DNA of 64,000 nt from an uncultured Desulfobulbus sp. Lineage in GTDB: Bacteria > Desulfobacterota > Desulfobulbia > Desulfobulbales > Desulfobulbaceae. This document shows, piece after piece, positions 38,523 through 47,396 of the stretch; the first letter of the stretch is position 1, and every line of letters starts with the position of its first letter. The notes below the pieces were generated by a model. The model was given only the letters and a program-made list of their open reading frames with translations. It was not told the DNA's origin and ran no database searches. Location of the stretch: positions 3,617,001-3,681,000 of the forward strand of contig NZ_OY760916.1 of NCBI RefSeq assembly GCF_963664075.1, written 5' to 3'. Both the position numbers and the translations under genes were made by a program.

Positions 38523-39656
38523 TCAATTTTGGGGCAAATCTTTAAGCAGAAGCAGCTGAACCTTTCCCTGAGCCCGCATGAGCCCTGCTTCGAGCCCCGC
38601 CTGCTCACCTGTTCCCCAGAAAAGGTCCAGACGCTGAGCACCCTGTATGGCCGAACCGCTGTCCTGGACGGTCACCAAACGGTTCATAGGCAGCCACCTG
38701 GTCAGATCTTTTTCGACAACCGGGCGTGCTGCCTGCAGCCAGAGAATCGATCCCGGAGGATAAACCCGTTGATCTGCTGCCACAGAACGTCCAGGAGTCA
38801 ACCCCCTGTTGAGACTGCCCACTGCTGGACCGGGATCTGTCCAGTCAAAAAAAATATAAGATGCATTCCGGTATAAGATCTGCTGACGTTCGCCGGGATG
38901 AATGTTCAGATAGTCCCGTATACTTCCCATATTCACCTGTGCAAGCTCCATACGCCCGCTTGTAACTAGATACCTGCCGATACTTGTATAGGGATGTCCG
39001 TTTCGCCCGGCATAATGCACTCCACGCAAAGAACCATCTTCAAGCATGATGATCCCAGATCCTTGAACATGCAGGGTAAAAACATCAAAAGAATCCCCTA
39101 ACCAGACCAGCTCTTGGCCTTTGAGCAGTTGGCGGGTTTCAATTTCCTGCCTGGTCCAGTAGGGAAGCAAATTCCCTGCAACAAGTCGACCGACCTGTAT
39201 TTTTTTGGGGGAAGTATGCACAACGACCAGATCTTCCGGAAGCCGATACAGGGGGTGGGTATAGGGAGGATGCGGCTGGAGACTGCCACGAAAAACAGGT
39301 TGGTAATAACCCGTGATCAACGGTAGTTTTTCAGACGACTCAGCAAGCGAAAGCCAGAGAAAATCCTGCTGCAGTCGAGCTTGAAAAACCGCTGGATTCT
39401 CGAAGCGTTGGGCAAGATTACTCAGATGTCGAGCTGAGGCGACAAGGCGGGAGACGGGGATGTTCAGTTGACCGAACCGGTAGCTGGTCGTTAGCGGTCG
39501 TGTTTCCAGATAGCTGAGGCTCTGCTCAAGCACTTTGATCAGACTCTGCCGATCCAGGTCATCGCACACGGGCTGTTTCGTCTGGGCCTGAAGTGTCCAG
39601 GCCCAGAAGGTGAGTACGGAGCAGAGGAAAAAACTGAAGAAAAACAATCGCCCCAT
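38523..39656 (-). CDS. mltA: Membrane-bound lytic murein transglycosylase A
   Basis: 377 residues. An N-terminal signal peptide (MGRLFFFSFFLCSVLTFWAW) precedes the MltA domain, and the C-terminal 3D domain carries the catalytic Asp region (VTVQDSGSAIQGAQRLDLFWGTG). It cleaves peptidoglycan glycan strands to 1,6-anhydroMurNAc products. The ATG giving this signal peptide lies 40 bp after the DHH gene stop; the longer open frame reads back through that gene and is rejected. I see no clear lipobox Cys, unlike E. coli MltA. lptD, the DHH gene and mltA share a strand and may be co-transcribed. Confidence 0.9.
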   Translation of the reverse strand: MGRLFFFSFFLCSVLTFWAWTLQAQTKQPVCDDLDRQSLIKVLEQSLSYLETRPLTTSYRFGQLNIPVSRLVASARHLSNLAQRFENPAVFQARLQQDFLWLSLAESSEKLPLITGYYQPVFRGSLQPHPPYTHPLYRLPEDLVVVHTSPKKIQVGRLVAGNLLPYWTRQEIETRQLLKGQELVWLGDSFDVFTLHVQGSGIIMLEDGSLRGVHYAGRNGHPYTSIGRYLVTSGRMELAQVNMGSIRDYLNIHPGERQQILYRNASYIFFDWTDPGPAVGSLNRGLTPGRSVAADQRVYPPGSILWLQAARPVVEKDLTRWLPMNRLVTVQDSGSAIQGAQRLDLFWGTGEQAGLEAGLMRAQGKVQLLLLKDLPQN

Positions 39657-39696
39657 CCCCGCCGAAACGGGGGCCAGGCGACCTCGCAGGCTACAG

Positions 39697-40695
39697 TTAG
39701 GGCAAGGGTTCACTGAACTGATCGTTAAAGGCCGCAAGAAAAGTTCCCAATTCCTCGGCGGGAAGTTCATTGATTCCGGCGGCAGCAGCCCTGCCACCAC
39801 CGGTGACAAAGCCACGGCAAAGCACATCAGCACCCTCTCGGATTGCCAAGGGGGCACGCACGCTCACCAGATAGCTTCCTGTTGAACGTTCAATCAGGGT
39901 AGCGTGGGCCAACCGCGGTTCTTCCCGGGCCAGCTGATTGGAAAAAACACCCACGACCCGTTTAGCCCAGGTGGTCTCCGGCAAAATAAAAACGCGGCCA
40001 GCCGTTGAACTCTGCGTAGGGCTCAGCGCCGTGGCTTGGTTCATATCTTCCCTATAGCCCTGACGTAAACGGGCAAGAATCGAAGAGTCCCGCTCCATAT
40101 CAAAGGGCTCAGCAAAACGGTGCACCTCTTGAAAAAGAGCTGCCGGATGGATGAGCAGATCCGACTCTGCCATACCGTACCCGTTGTAGTTGAGCAAGCG
40201 CCCCATTTCCTGGAGGGAAGCAACCTGTTCACCAGAATACCCAAGCCTCTGGGCAAGTTCTGAGGCCACATCATCAAGGTTATCACCAAAGGCACCGACA
40301 ATAGCCCAGGCCCGATACTTCCCACCGAGAAGAGCGTCAATGATAATGGAGGTGCAGGTCAGCGGTGAGGGATCGATGTGGGTTTCCAGCGAGGTAAAAA
40401 GGGGAATATTTCCACTGTAGTGATGATCGGCATAAAACACCGTATTGTCCTGTTCTAGGAGCTGAACCAGGGCGTCCCGGTTTCGATCCAGGGAAATATC
40501 GAGCACAGTAATGCGACTCTCACGTACATCCCGCAGCCGGGAAAGCAACTGAATATCGCGTTTAATGCCCGTGACAAGCTCAGCATCAGCACAAGGTGCA
40601 TAGAGGCGCAACTGATGCAGAGCACAAATACCATCTGCATCCCCGTTGAACACATCAAAATGGGAAGCTGTGGAGGAAACTGTTGAAGGGGTCAT
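39697..40695 (-). CDS. DHH-family phosphoesterase
   Basis: 332 residues. Motif I DVFNGDADGICAL, the DHH motif ADHHYSG, and a C-terminal DHHA1 segment with GFVTGGGRAAAAGI identify the DHH/DHHA1 superfamily, which includes nano-RNases, RecJ and c-di-AMP phosphodiesterases. Two metal ions would be bound by the Asp and His residues. The protein is shorter than RecJ and its wording differs from NrnA, so the substrate (short oligonucleotides or a cyclic dinucleotide) is not settled. It lies between lptD and mltA on the same strand. Confidence 0.85.
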   Translation of the reverse strand: MTPSTVSSTASHFDVFNGDADGICALHQLRLYAPCADAELVTGIKRDIQLLSRLRDVRESRITVLDISLDRNRDALVQLLEQDNTVFYADHHYSGNIPLFTSLETHIDPSPLTCTSIIIDALLGGKYRAWAIVGAFGDNLDDVASELAQRLGYSGEQVASLQEMGRLLNYNGYGMAESDLLIHPAALFQEVHRFAEPFDMERDSSILARLRQGYREDMNQATALSPTQSSTAGRVFILPETTWAKRVVGVFSNQLAREEPRLAHATLIERSTGSYLVSVRAPLAIREGADVLCRGFVTGGGRAAAAGINELPAEELGTFLAAFNDQFSEPLP

Positions 40696-40826
40696 ATTGT
40701 AGAGAAAGAGTAATGAACTCTGGTAACTTTTTTTACTTTGAACTCAAGTACTGAGATCGTGTGCAATACATGATGATGCGCTTATGCCGCCTCACCTGCA
40801 ACCACCACGAATTCAGTCAAGTGATA

Positions 40827-43088
40827 TCATTGACCGGTGAAATCAAAGCCAAAAGGATTGCCGATATTCGCGAGACGAAAGGTGAGCATAAAGGACTGGT
40901 CACCAGACTCACTGTGGGAAGAAAGTTCAACTGACCAGCAGGGTTGGATATAGCGCAAGCGGATGGTCTCCTCAATAGTGTCATGATCTTCAATATTCCG
41001 CTCCAGCGAGTACCCCGCCGCAAAATTATACGGCAAAAAATACCAGACACTCCCCTTTATTGAATTGACATCGGTGAGCTGATTGTAGCGATAATCCAGG
41101 GAGAGCGTATCCCCCCGACTGCTGGTATAATCGGAGTCGATTGAGTGATAATAGGCGCCATCGCCGTAGACATCAAATTTGGCGGTGTATTTAACCCGCA
41201 TCTGCCTGGCGGGATACCAGGCGGCTTCCATCTCGATGGGAGTCAGAGGGGAATCGTTTTCAGTAGAGCGCAGATCGTAGCCCTGTTTAAGTTTAAAATA
41301 GGCATACTGACGATCAAAGCTTTGTCCATTATGGATCCCGCTGATTGAAAAGAAATTATTTATCCCTAGATAGAGGGTATTTTCCTCTTCCAGATCATCG
41401 ACCCAGTCAAACTGGGGCATGATCTTCGCCCGGGGTATTTCGGTATAATTGTAGGCCAGATAAGGGCGTACAGTGTGGGTCAGCCCACTCACCTCACCAA
41501 AATCCACTGAAAAATCACGAGCCAAAGTGGTACCCACTTCACCATTCACAATATAAAGAAATCGATTTTTTGAATCCGTATCTTGCCACTGACTAGAACC
41601 GTTATCTTCAATCAAATAGCTGGTGTTGCGAATGCTGCCACTGATATAACTCTCTAGATAGGGGGAGAGAGGGAGGCCTGTGGTAAGAGTGGGCATCAGA
41701 TCAAGACGCTGCCCTTCTACGCCTTGATCCCTCCAGAAGGAGGTGTAATTGGCTGACCAGGAAAAATCTGGACCGTTCTCATTCCAGACAGGCAAAAGAC
41801 CGCTATAGGTGAGCGAGGGGAGCTTCCAGGCAAGGGAGGGATTATTAGCGGTGTAGACCGTCTCGCTGACATCGTTAATGGCTGAGAGTTCAGCAAGCAG
41901 TGCTGTACCATTATCCCAGTTGCGCAGGGCGGCCAGGGTATTTTCACGGTATCGGTTGCTTTTGTCTATAAAACCACGCCCAAAAACATCGAAAAAACGG
42001 TGCTGATTGGTATAGAAACCTGTTGACCCACTGGTAAACTCACTTAAATAATCTAGGTCAGAAACAATATCGAGATCAAGCCTCGCCACCCAGGGACCAA
42101 AATTTTGATCGACCTTCCCCCGAAACCAGTAACGGTCGGGGTTGGTGTGGGTAAAATCACTGTTGGCGTAATAGTCGACTTCCGAGGGATCGGAGAGATC
42201 ATCATCAAGATAGTGACCTACAAACATCCCCGTGCTCTCGTCACTGAGAACATAACGATATTCACCACCAAACATAAAACCGCGTTCCGCAAAGTAGCGA
42301 GGATAGAGGGTGAGGTCACTGCTGGGAGAAAGATTAATATACAAAGGCGTTTCCAGGCTGAAGCCCCCCGTATCAGACATGGACATGGACGGAAAAAGCA
42401 GACCGCTTTGCCGCTTGTGCTTTGTCGGCAACAGCATTACCGGAGTGTAAAAAATCGGAACGTCCTTAATTCGAAAGGTGGAATGTTTCAAGAGGGCGTA
42501 GCCTCCGTCGGTGATCTCGGTATCAGCAGCGGCAAAGCTCCAAGGCGGGACTTCGCCCGGTTGCAGTTTACAGGTCACCACCCAACCATCTTCGATGTGG
42601 TAGGTGCGCTCACCGGTCTTTTCGATAAGTTGCCCCTCGAAATGAATATCTTTTTCATGCCGAATAATCGTGGCGTGGGTAAAGCGACCGGTGGCCGTGT
42701 TGAGATCGATTACTCCGGCATCGGCACTGAGGACATCAGCCCCAACTCGTATTTCCAGGTTACCGGTCGCCTCTAAGCTGCCCTTGACAAAGTCATAAGC
42801 AACTCGATCCGCCTTGACCGTCGTGACAGTCTTCAGCTGAGGCGTTTGCAGAGTCTCATTGTGGGACATATTTGCCTGCGATTCGGCGGGCTCTTTTTTC
42901 TCCAGGAGCACATTCCCTTCCGCCACCAGAAGCGGGGGATTGTCTTCACGGATCATCTTATCTGCAGTGAGATTCCACTGTTTGGCATCAATCAGCACAT
43001 TGGCCATTGCCATGGAGGGAAACTGTGCAAACAGTATCCCAACGATACATACTATGGGCAGGGCCCGGGAGAGAGCGGGATGCGTCAC
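40827..43088 (-). CDS. lptD: LPS-assembly protein LptD
   Basis: 753 residues. A signal peptide (about 1-29) is followed by an LptA/OstA-like beta-jellyroll domain (about 33-180) and a large C-terminal OM beta-barrel rich in alternating aromatic strands (VRPYLAYNYTEIPRAKIMPQFDWVDDLEEENTLYLGINNFFS and similar in the third quarter). It inserts lipopolysaccharide into the outer leaflet together with LptE, so the host makes LPS. Cysteines are sparse (one at residue 13, one near 170, one near the C-terminus), fewer than the two-disulfide pattern of E. coli LptD. The DHH and mltA genes follow. Confidence 0.93.
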   Translation of the reverse strand: MTHPALSRALPIVCIVGILFAQFPSMAMANVLIDAKQWNLTADKMIREDNPPLLVAEGNVLLEKKEPAESQANMSHNETLQTPQLKTVTTVKADRVAYDFVKGSLEATGNLEIRVGADVLSADAGVIDLNTATGRFTHATIIRHEKDIHFEGQLIEKTGERTYHIEDGWVVTCKLQPGEVPPWSFAAADTEITDGGYALLKHSTFRIKDVPIFYTPVMLLPTKHKRQSGLLFPSMSMSDTGGFSLETPLYINLSPSSDLTLYPRYFAERGFMFGGEYRYVLSDESTGMFVGHYLDDDLSDPSEVDYYANSDFTHTNPDRYWFRGKVDQNFGPWVARLDLDIVSDLDYLSEFTSGSTGFYTNQHRFFDVFGRGFIDKSNRYRENTLAALRNWDNGTALLAELSAINDVSETVYTANNPSLAWKLPSLTYSGLLPVWNENGPDFSWSANYTSFWRDQGVEGQRLDLMPTLTTGLPLSPYLESYISGSIRNTSYLIEDNGSSQWQDTDSKNRFLYIVNGEVGTTLARDFSVDFGEVSGLTHTVRPYLAYNYTEIPRAKIMPQFDWVDDLEEENTLYLGINNFFSISGIHNGQSFDRQYAYFKLKQGYDLRSTENDSPLTPIEMEAAWYPARQMRVKYTAKFDVYGDGAYYHSIDSDYTSSRGDTLSLDYRYNQLTDVNSIKGSVWYFLPYNFAAGYSLERNIEDHDTIEETIRLRYIQPCWSVELSSHSESGDQSFMLTFRLANIGNPFGFDFTGQ

Positions 43089-43300
43089 CTCGAAAAGCTC
43101 CTTTTCTGGTCAGAAATGATCAACGGAAAAACAGGGAGTCCGGTTGAGCGGAACTCCGACAAAAAACACCTCCCAACCGGCCGGAGCGATTAAAGAAACG
43201 GAAAATCAATAACCACTGTTAGCTGGCCCGAATGTACGAGCCCCCCGGTGGGGTGTCAAGTCAAAAGCGTAGATTTGCCTTGCGTGCGCCAGGAAATTAG

Positions 43301-43322
43301 TTTACAAAACTCCAGTTGTAAA
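43301..43322. promoter_or_regulatory. Inverted repeat in lptD/radical-SAM divergent region
   Basis: A perfect 7-bp inverted repeat TTTACAA/TTGTAAA with an 8-bp spacer, 86 bp before the radical SAM gene. The whole 319-bp gap (43089-43407) otherwise holds presumed promoters and no ORF. Operator function is inferred from form and position only. Confidence 0.4.
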
Positions 43323-43407
43323 ATTGCCTAATAACCTGATTTTCCAAGGCTTGCATCTTTTATAGTATACACGCTTTTACCAGCGCTTCAAACAGTCACA
43401 ACCCTAC

Positions 43408-44388
43408 ATGAATTGCATTTTCGGCCCGGTGAACTCCAGACGGCTTGGCCGGTCTCTGGGTATTGATCTCTTTTTAGATAAGATCTGTAATCTTAACTGT
43501 CTTTACTGTGAAGTCGGGCGAACAATCACGCCCACTGGCAGACGAGATTATTATTCTGATACAGATACCATCCTGGCTGAGATTGATCAATTCTGTAGCG
43601 ACACAACTCGCCTCGCCGACGTTGATGTAGTCACGGTTACAGCATCAGGTGAACCGACGCTACATCGTGATCTTGGAAAAATCCTGCACTTTATCAAAGC
43701 AACCACAAATAAGCCGCTTGCAGTCCTCACCAACGGGACCACGCTTTCTGATCCCGAGGTTCGAGCTGAATTGCTTGTAGCCGATATTGTTACCCCTTCT
43801 CTTGATTCAGCGCGGGAAGAAAGTTTTCGCAAAATTGATCGCCCCATGCAAGAGCTGCATCTCAGCGAGATTCTCGCTGGACTGCAGGCTTTTTCCCATG
43901 AGTACCAGGGCAAACTCTGGCTGGAGATTCTTTTTGTCCAGGGAATAAACGATACGGATGCAGATATCGAAGCCCTTATAGCTGCATTACGGCCGATGCG
44001 TATTGACCGTATTCAGCTCAACACTGTTGTTCGCCCGCCTGCGGAATCCTATGCCCACGCAGTTTCTTCCCAGGAACTCTCCGCAATTGGTGCGCGTTTT
44101 CAAGAATCCCTTTCCCTGCCGGTCGATCTTCCCTTTGCACCGGCATCCCAACCTGATTTTCCCGAACAGTCTCCTTCTGCTCTCTCTCATACGGCGAATC
44201 AAGAGCAGACTGTTCAGGCTATTGTCGAAATGTTGCAGCGACGCCCCTGCACCGCTGCGGATATTGACCGGACCTTTCACTTGCAAGGTCCGGAAAAAGT
44301 TGAGCGTCTGCTCGAACCGTTGATCCGTTCCCGCTCCCTCCAAATTCAGGAGCATGGCGGCAAACGTTTCTATCAAATTGCTTCGTAA
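43408..44388 (+). CDS. Radical SAM protein, TYW1-like group, with C-terminal winged helix
   Basis: 326 residues. The [4Fe-4S] cluster motif is Cys27-x3-Cys31-x2-Cys34 (CNLNCLYC), preceded by the group signature FGPVNSRRLGRSLGIDL and followed by TASGEPTLH (SAM-binding GGEP equivalent). Residues about 240-326 look like a winged-helix tail (QAIVEMLQRRPCTAADIDRTF). This belongs to the uncharacterised COG0731-like radical SAM set related to wyosine-synthesis enzymes. The substrate is unknown; a nucleic-acid or tRNA target would fit the relatives but is inference. It precedes the RNase E/G gene by 91 bp on the same strand. Confidence 0.88.
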   Translation: MNCIFGPVNSRRLGRSLGIDLFLDKICNLNCLYCEVGRTITPTGRRDYYSDTDTILAEIDQFCSDTTRLADVDVVTVTASGEPTLHRDLGKILHFIKATTNKPLAVLTNGTTLSDPEVRAELLVADIVTPSLDSAREESFRKIDRPMQELHLSEILAGLQAFSHEYQGKLWLEILFVQGINDTDADIEALIAALRPMRIDRIQLNTVVRPPAESYAHAVSSQELSAIGARFQESLSLPVDLPFAPASQPDFPEQSPSALSHTANQEQTVQAIVEMLQRRPCTAADIDRTFHLQGPEKVERLLEPLIRSRSLQIQEHGGKRFYQIAS

Positions 44389-44479
44389 GGAATTCCCGTG
44401 CAACCGTTTTCTGTCAACAGCACGTCCTTCACCAGCGCAACGATTCGGCCGCTTGTAACAAATTACTTAAAGGACACGA

Positions 44480-46768
44480 ATGACCAAGAACGATTCCAAA
44501 GAAAAATCCCCCCCTGTTCGCAAGGCCAAAAAAGGTGCCTGGTGGAAAAGTCTCACCCCCGAGCCCTCTGAAAACCCCGAGGAGAAAAAAACACCACCAC
44601 GAACAGCGCGATCATCACGAGCCAAAAGCAATAAATCTGCTCAGGTTCAAACTGCCACGTCTCCGGTTCCTGCCGAGCCGATTCAGGCCGCACTTGAAAC
44701 AGAAGAGGCGTCCCCCCAGGAAGAAATCTCCGCACAGCCTGTGGTTACAGAGCTTGAGATCACCCCTTCGGTCATGGAGCCGGAGGCCTCGCCTCTGGAG
44801 CCAGAGCCTGATTCTGCCCGGACCGCTGTACCGGCAACAAAATCCACCGAGGTACAGCCAGAGATACCTGTCGAGGCTTTTGATGCAGAGAAGCCCCTGC
44901 CCGTTGCTGAAACGATCTCCGAGCCCCCCAGCCAACCGGCTGAGGAGACCACGGACAAGGAGGCTGCTTCCCAAGAGGAAGCTGCGCCCAGCCCGGTAAA
45001 GGCCGAAGGTCAGGAATCCCCTCAACAAGATGAGGAGCCGACTGAAGAAACGGCTGAACCTGTTGCCCCCAAAAAACGACGTTCACGCCGTGGTGGGAAA
45101 AAACGCAACAAGCAACAGACCGAGGCAGCACTAACAGAGCAGCGTGCTGAAGAAGAGCAGCCCATCACGACCACTCTTGAATCGGAGAGCGAAGAAGAGC
45201 TCGACAGTGACCAGGAGGCGAGCGCAGAGAGAGAAGAATCAGAAAAATCTGTGGTTTTCAAATTGCTCGTTAACGCTGAAGAACCTGAAGAATGTCGTAT
45301 TGCGCTGATTGAAGATGGTCGTTTGGAATCCTTCCACGTCACCACAGTTGACCGTGAACCCACCAAAAACAACATTTATAAGGGCCGCATTGTTTCCATT
45401 GAAGCCAATCTTCAGGCTGCCTTTGTAGATATTGGCACTGGACGCAATGGCTTTCTTCCCTTTAACGAAATCCACCCTGAATATTATCGTCAGGATGTCA
45501 ATGAACGGGTACGCTCGCTGATTGCCCAACAGCAATGGAAAAAGCTGAAAATTGAAGATGTGATGCAACGCGGGCAGGAGGTCCTTGTCCAGGTGGTCAA
45601 AGAAGTCACCGGCAATAAGGGGGCGAACATGACCACCTACCTCTCTCTCCCGGGTCGTTTTTTAGTTCTCATGCCCGGGAGCGACAGCGCCGGTATCTCC
45701 CGCAAGATCGTGGGCGAAGAGCGTCGTGCTGCCCTGCGCGAAATCATGAGCCAGTTCGACATCCCCGAAGGGATCGGCTACATCATTCGCACTGCCTCTG
45801 TGGATATCACCCACAATGCCCTGGAAAAAGACATCGACTCCCTGTTGCACCTCTGGCAGACCATCAAACACCGAGGGCAAACCAAGGAAGCTCCTGCTCT
45901 GGTGTATGAAGAGCAGGATACGGTGGTGCGCTTCCTGCGAGATCAGTTCAACCCCGAGATTCAGGAAATCCTGGTGGACACCCAGGAGTCCAAGGATAAC
46001 GTTAACGACTTTATCGAAACGCTCCCAGCGAAACAACGGGATGTTAAGGTTCGCCTGCACCGGGGGAACAAACCGATCTTCAATCAGTTCAATATTGAAG
46101 AACAGATTGAATCGATCTTCAAACCCCAGGTCGCCCTCCCCTCTGGTGGTTCGATTGTTATCAACCCCACAGAGGCCCTGGTCGCCATTGACGTCAACTC
46201 CGGCAGAACCTCAAAAAATGCCGATTTTGACGAGACTATTTTTCTGGCCAACATGGAGGCTGCCGCCGAGTTGGCACGCCAGCTGAGGCTCCGCGATCTT
46301 GGTGGACTGATCGTGGTCGATTTCATCGATATGCGGAACAAAAAGCATATTCGTGAAGTTGAACGCCAGGTCAAGGCGAGCATGAAACGGGATAAAGCCA
46401 AGGTCGATATCTCCAAAATCTCTCGCTTCGGCCTGATGCAGATCTCCCGACAAAAAATGGGTGCCCCCATTGAAAAAGGAAGCTACCGAACCTGCGAATA
46501 CTGTCAGGGGCGCGGTGTAGTTCGTTCTGTAGAAACCCTGGCCTTGTTTTATCTGCGTCGTATCCAGACCGGCATCACCCGTAAGAAGGTTGCCCGGGTC
46601 GAATGCCGCTTGCCCCTGGATGTGGCTCAGTACCTGCTCAATAAAAAACGTGCCGAGCTGAGCGACCTGGAGGAGAAACATCGGGCGAAAATCGATATCA
46701 TCCCCCGCTACGAATTCAAACCAGCCGACCATCAACTCGACTTTCTTGAAGCAGACAAAGACAGCTGA
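44480..46768 (+). CDS. rne: RNase E/G family endoribonuclease with acidic N-terminal extension
   Basis: 762 residues. Residues about 260-762 are the RNase E/G core: S1 domain (GRIVSIEANLQAAFVDIGTGRNGFLPF), DNase I-like catalytic domain with metal-binding Asp571 (AIDVNSG) and Asp614 (VVDFIDM), spaced 43 residues apart as in E. coli Asp303/Asp346, and the zinc link Cys672/Cys675 (CEYC). The first 260 or so residues are disordered, rich in Glu, Pro, Ala and Ser, with a basic patch KKRRSRRGGKKRNKQQ. E. coli RNase E instead carries its disordered scaffold at the C-terminus. It processes and decays RNA. The name rne versus rng cannot be settled. Confidence 0.92.
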   Translation: MTKNDSKEKSPPVRKAKKGAWWKSLTPEPSENPEEKKTPPRTARSSRAKSNKSAQVQTATSPVPAEPIQAALETEEASPQEEISAQPVVTELEITPSVMEPEASPLEPEPDSARTAVPATKSTEVQPEIPVEAFDAEKPLPVAETISEPPSQPAEETTDKEAASQEEAAPSPVKAEGQESPQQDEEPTEETAEPVAPKKRRSRRGGKKRNKQQTEAALTEQRAEEEQPITTTLESESEEELDSDQEASAEREESEKSVVFKLLVNAEEPEECRIALIEDGRLESFHVTTVDREPTKNNIYKGRIVSIEANLQAAFVDIGTGRNGFLPFNEIHPEYYRQDVNERVRSLIAQQQWKKLKIEDVMQRGQEVLVQVVKEVTGNKGANMTTYLSLPGRFLVLMPGSDSAGISRKIVGEERRAALREIMSQFDIPEGIGYIIRTASVDITHNALEKDIDSLLHLWQTIKHRGQTKEAPALVYEEQDTVVRFLRDQFNPEIQEILVDTQESKDNVNDFIETLPAKQRDVKVRLHRGNKPIFNQFNIEEQIESIFKPQVALPSGGSIVINPTEALVAIDVNSGRTSKNADFDETIFLANMEAAAELARQLRLRDLGGLIVVDFIDMRNKKHIREVERQVKASMKRDKAKVDISKISRFGLMQISRQKMGAPIEKGSYRTCEYCQGRGVVRSVETLALFYLRRIQTGITRKKVARVECRLPLDVAQYLLNKKRAELSDLEEKHRAKIDIIPRYEFKPADHQLDFLEADKDS

Positions 46769-46812
46769 TGACCAATAAATGGCAAAAAAGAGATCAACCT
46801 CGAAAAAAGATC

Positions 46813-46841
46813 TTGCCTTCCTCAGCTTTTTAGGATATAAA
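46813..46841 (+). promoter_or_regulatory. Sigma70-type promoter of tRNA-Arg
   Basis: TTGCCT (46813-46818), 17-bp spacer, TATAAA (46836-46841), ending 13 bp before the first base of the tRNA. Copies of the palindrome AAGATCTT overlap the -35 region and lie just after the -10. Confidence 0.75.
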
Positions 46842-46854
46842 GATCTTCACATTT

Positions 46855-46931
46855 GCGCCTGTAGCTCAGCTGGATAGAGCGCCGGACTACGAATCCGTAG
46901 GTCGGGAGTTCGAATCTCTCCAGGCGCGCCA
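46855..46931 (+). tRNA. tRNA-Arg (anticodon ACG)
   Basis: 77 nt folding as a standard cloverleaf: acceptor GCGCCTG/CAGGCGC, D loop with AGCTCAGCTGGATAGAGC, anticodon stem CCGGA/TCCG with loop CTACGAA (ACG), T arm GGGAGTTCGAATCTCTC, discriminator G and an encoded CCA. It reads CGU and, if A34 is deaminated to inosine, CGC and CGA. It is followed directly by its own terminator, and the accessory region begins at its 3' side. Confidence 0.97.
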
Positions 46932-46939
46932 GAAATACC

Positions 46940-46977
46940 AGGGATTTAAGCTTTATGCTTAAATCCCTGTTTTTCTT
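46940..46977 (+). terminator. Intrinsic terminator of tRNA-Arg
   Basis: A perfect 12-bp stem AGGGATTTAAGC/GCTTAAATCCCT with a 5-nt loop followed by a T-rich run, starting 9 bp after the tRNA. Confidence 0.93.
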
Positions 46978-47155
46978 TGTGGGGAATTTGTAACTTTAGC
47001 CTTTCTTTAGCAGCCCCCTCCCCCACCCAAAAGCCAACGCCGCTCCAGTTCACTACTACGTATCCTCCGAAATTTTTCTCATACACATATGGCCCCGCCA
47101 TGTACTCTATGAGGTCACACACCCCAAGGTAGTATTCCCTGAAATATGTCTCAAA
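46946..47155 (-). pseudogene. Remnant of an unidentified gene beside the tRNA
   Basis: A minus-strand frame open for 69 codons has protein-like sequence (EYMAGPYVYEKNFGG, NWSGVGFWVGEGAAKERL, LKLQIP). Its last 10 or so codons run into the tRNA terminator (KQGFKHKA), which cannot be ancestral coding sequence. The 5' side is cut off by a stop. It looks like the middle of a larger gene truncated at both ends when sequence was rearranged next to the tRNA. The only ATG gives 51 residues. I do not recognise the family. Confidence 0.45.
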
Positions 47156-47246
47156 TTAAGCAGTTAAATAAGTTGACATCCATCTGTTAACTTTTTAACA
47201 CAAATATACTTTTTATATTTTGATACAGCATAGCATCACTCTCGAC

Positions 47247-47396
47247 ATGACCAGCGCAACTCGGTCGCTTGACTCAACGCTGGTCTTCAATATTACCACG
47301 GCAGCACCAGTCCCCGTTCCGTCTTCAGCACTCCTGCTCGGGTCAAGACTGATAGGGTTTGGACTGGTTCGTAGAAACAAAAGGCCCCTTGAATGA
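47247..47396 (+). CDS. Short ORF ending in a PEP-CTERM-like sorting signal
   Basis: 49 codons ending in VPVPSSALLLGS, then RLIGFGLVRRNKRP. That is the tripartite form of an exosortase (PEP-CTERM) signal: a V-P-x-P motif, a hydrophobic segment and a basic cluster at the C-terminus. It is too short to be a mature surface protein and has no signal peptide, so it is probably the surviving 3' end of a PEP-CTERM gene. Its TGA overlaps the ATG of the thermonuclease gene (ATGA, 47393-47396), which would allow translational coupling. No exosortase gene is in the window. An 8-bp inverted repeat GACCAGCG/CGCTGGTC lies at its start. Confidence 0.55.
   Translation: MTSATRSLDSTLVFNITTAAPVPVPSSALLLGSRLIGFGLVRRNKRPLE

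Noticed and set aside
43408..44388. Radical SAM protein as an Elp3-type tRNA acetylase or lipoyl/biotin synthase
   Set aside because: No acetyltransferase domain, and the FGPVNSRRLGRSLGIDL signature places it in the TYW1-like COG0731 set instead.
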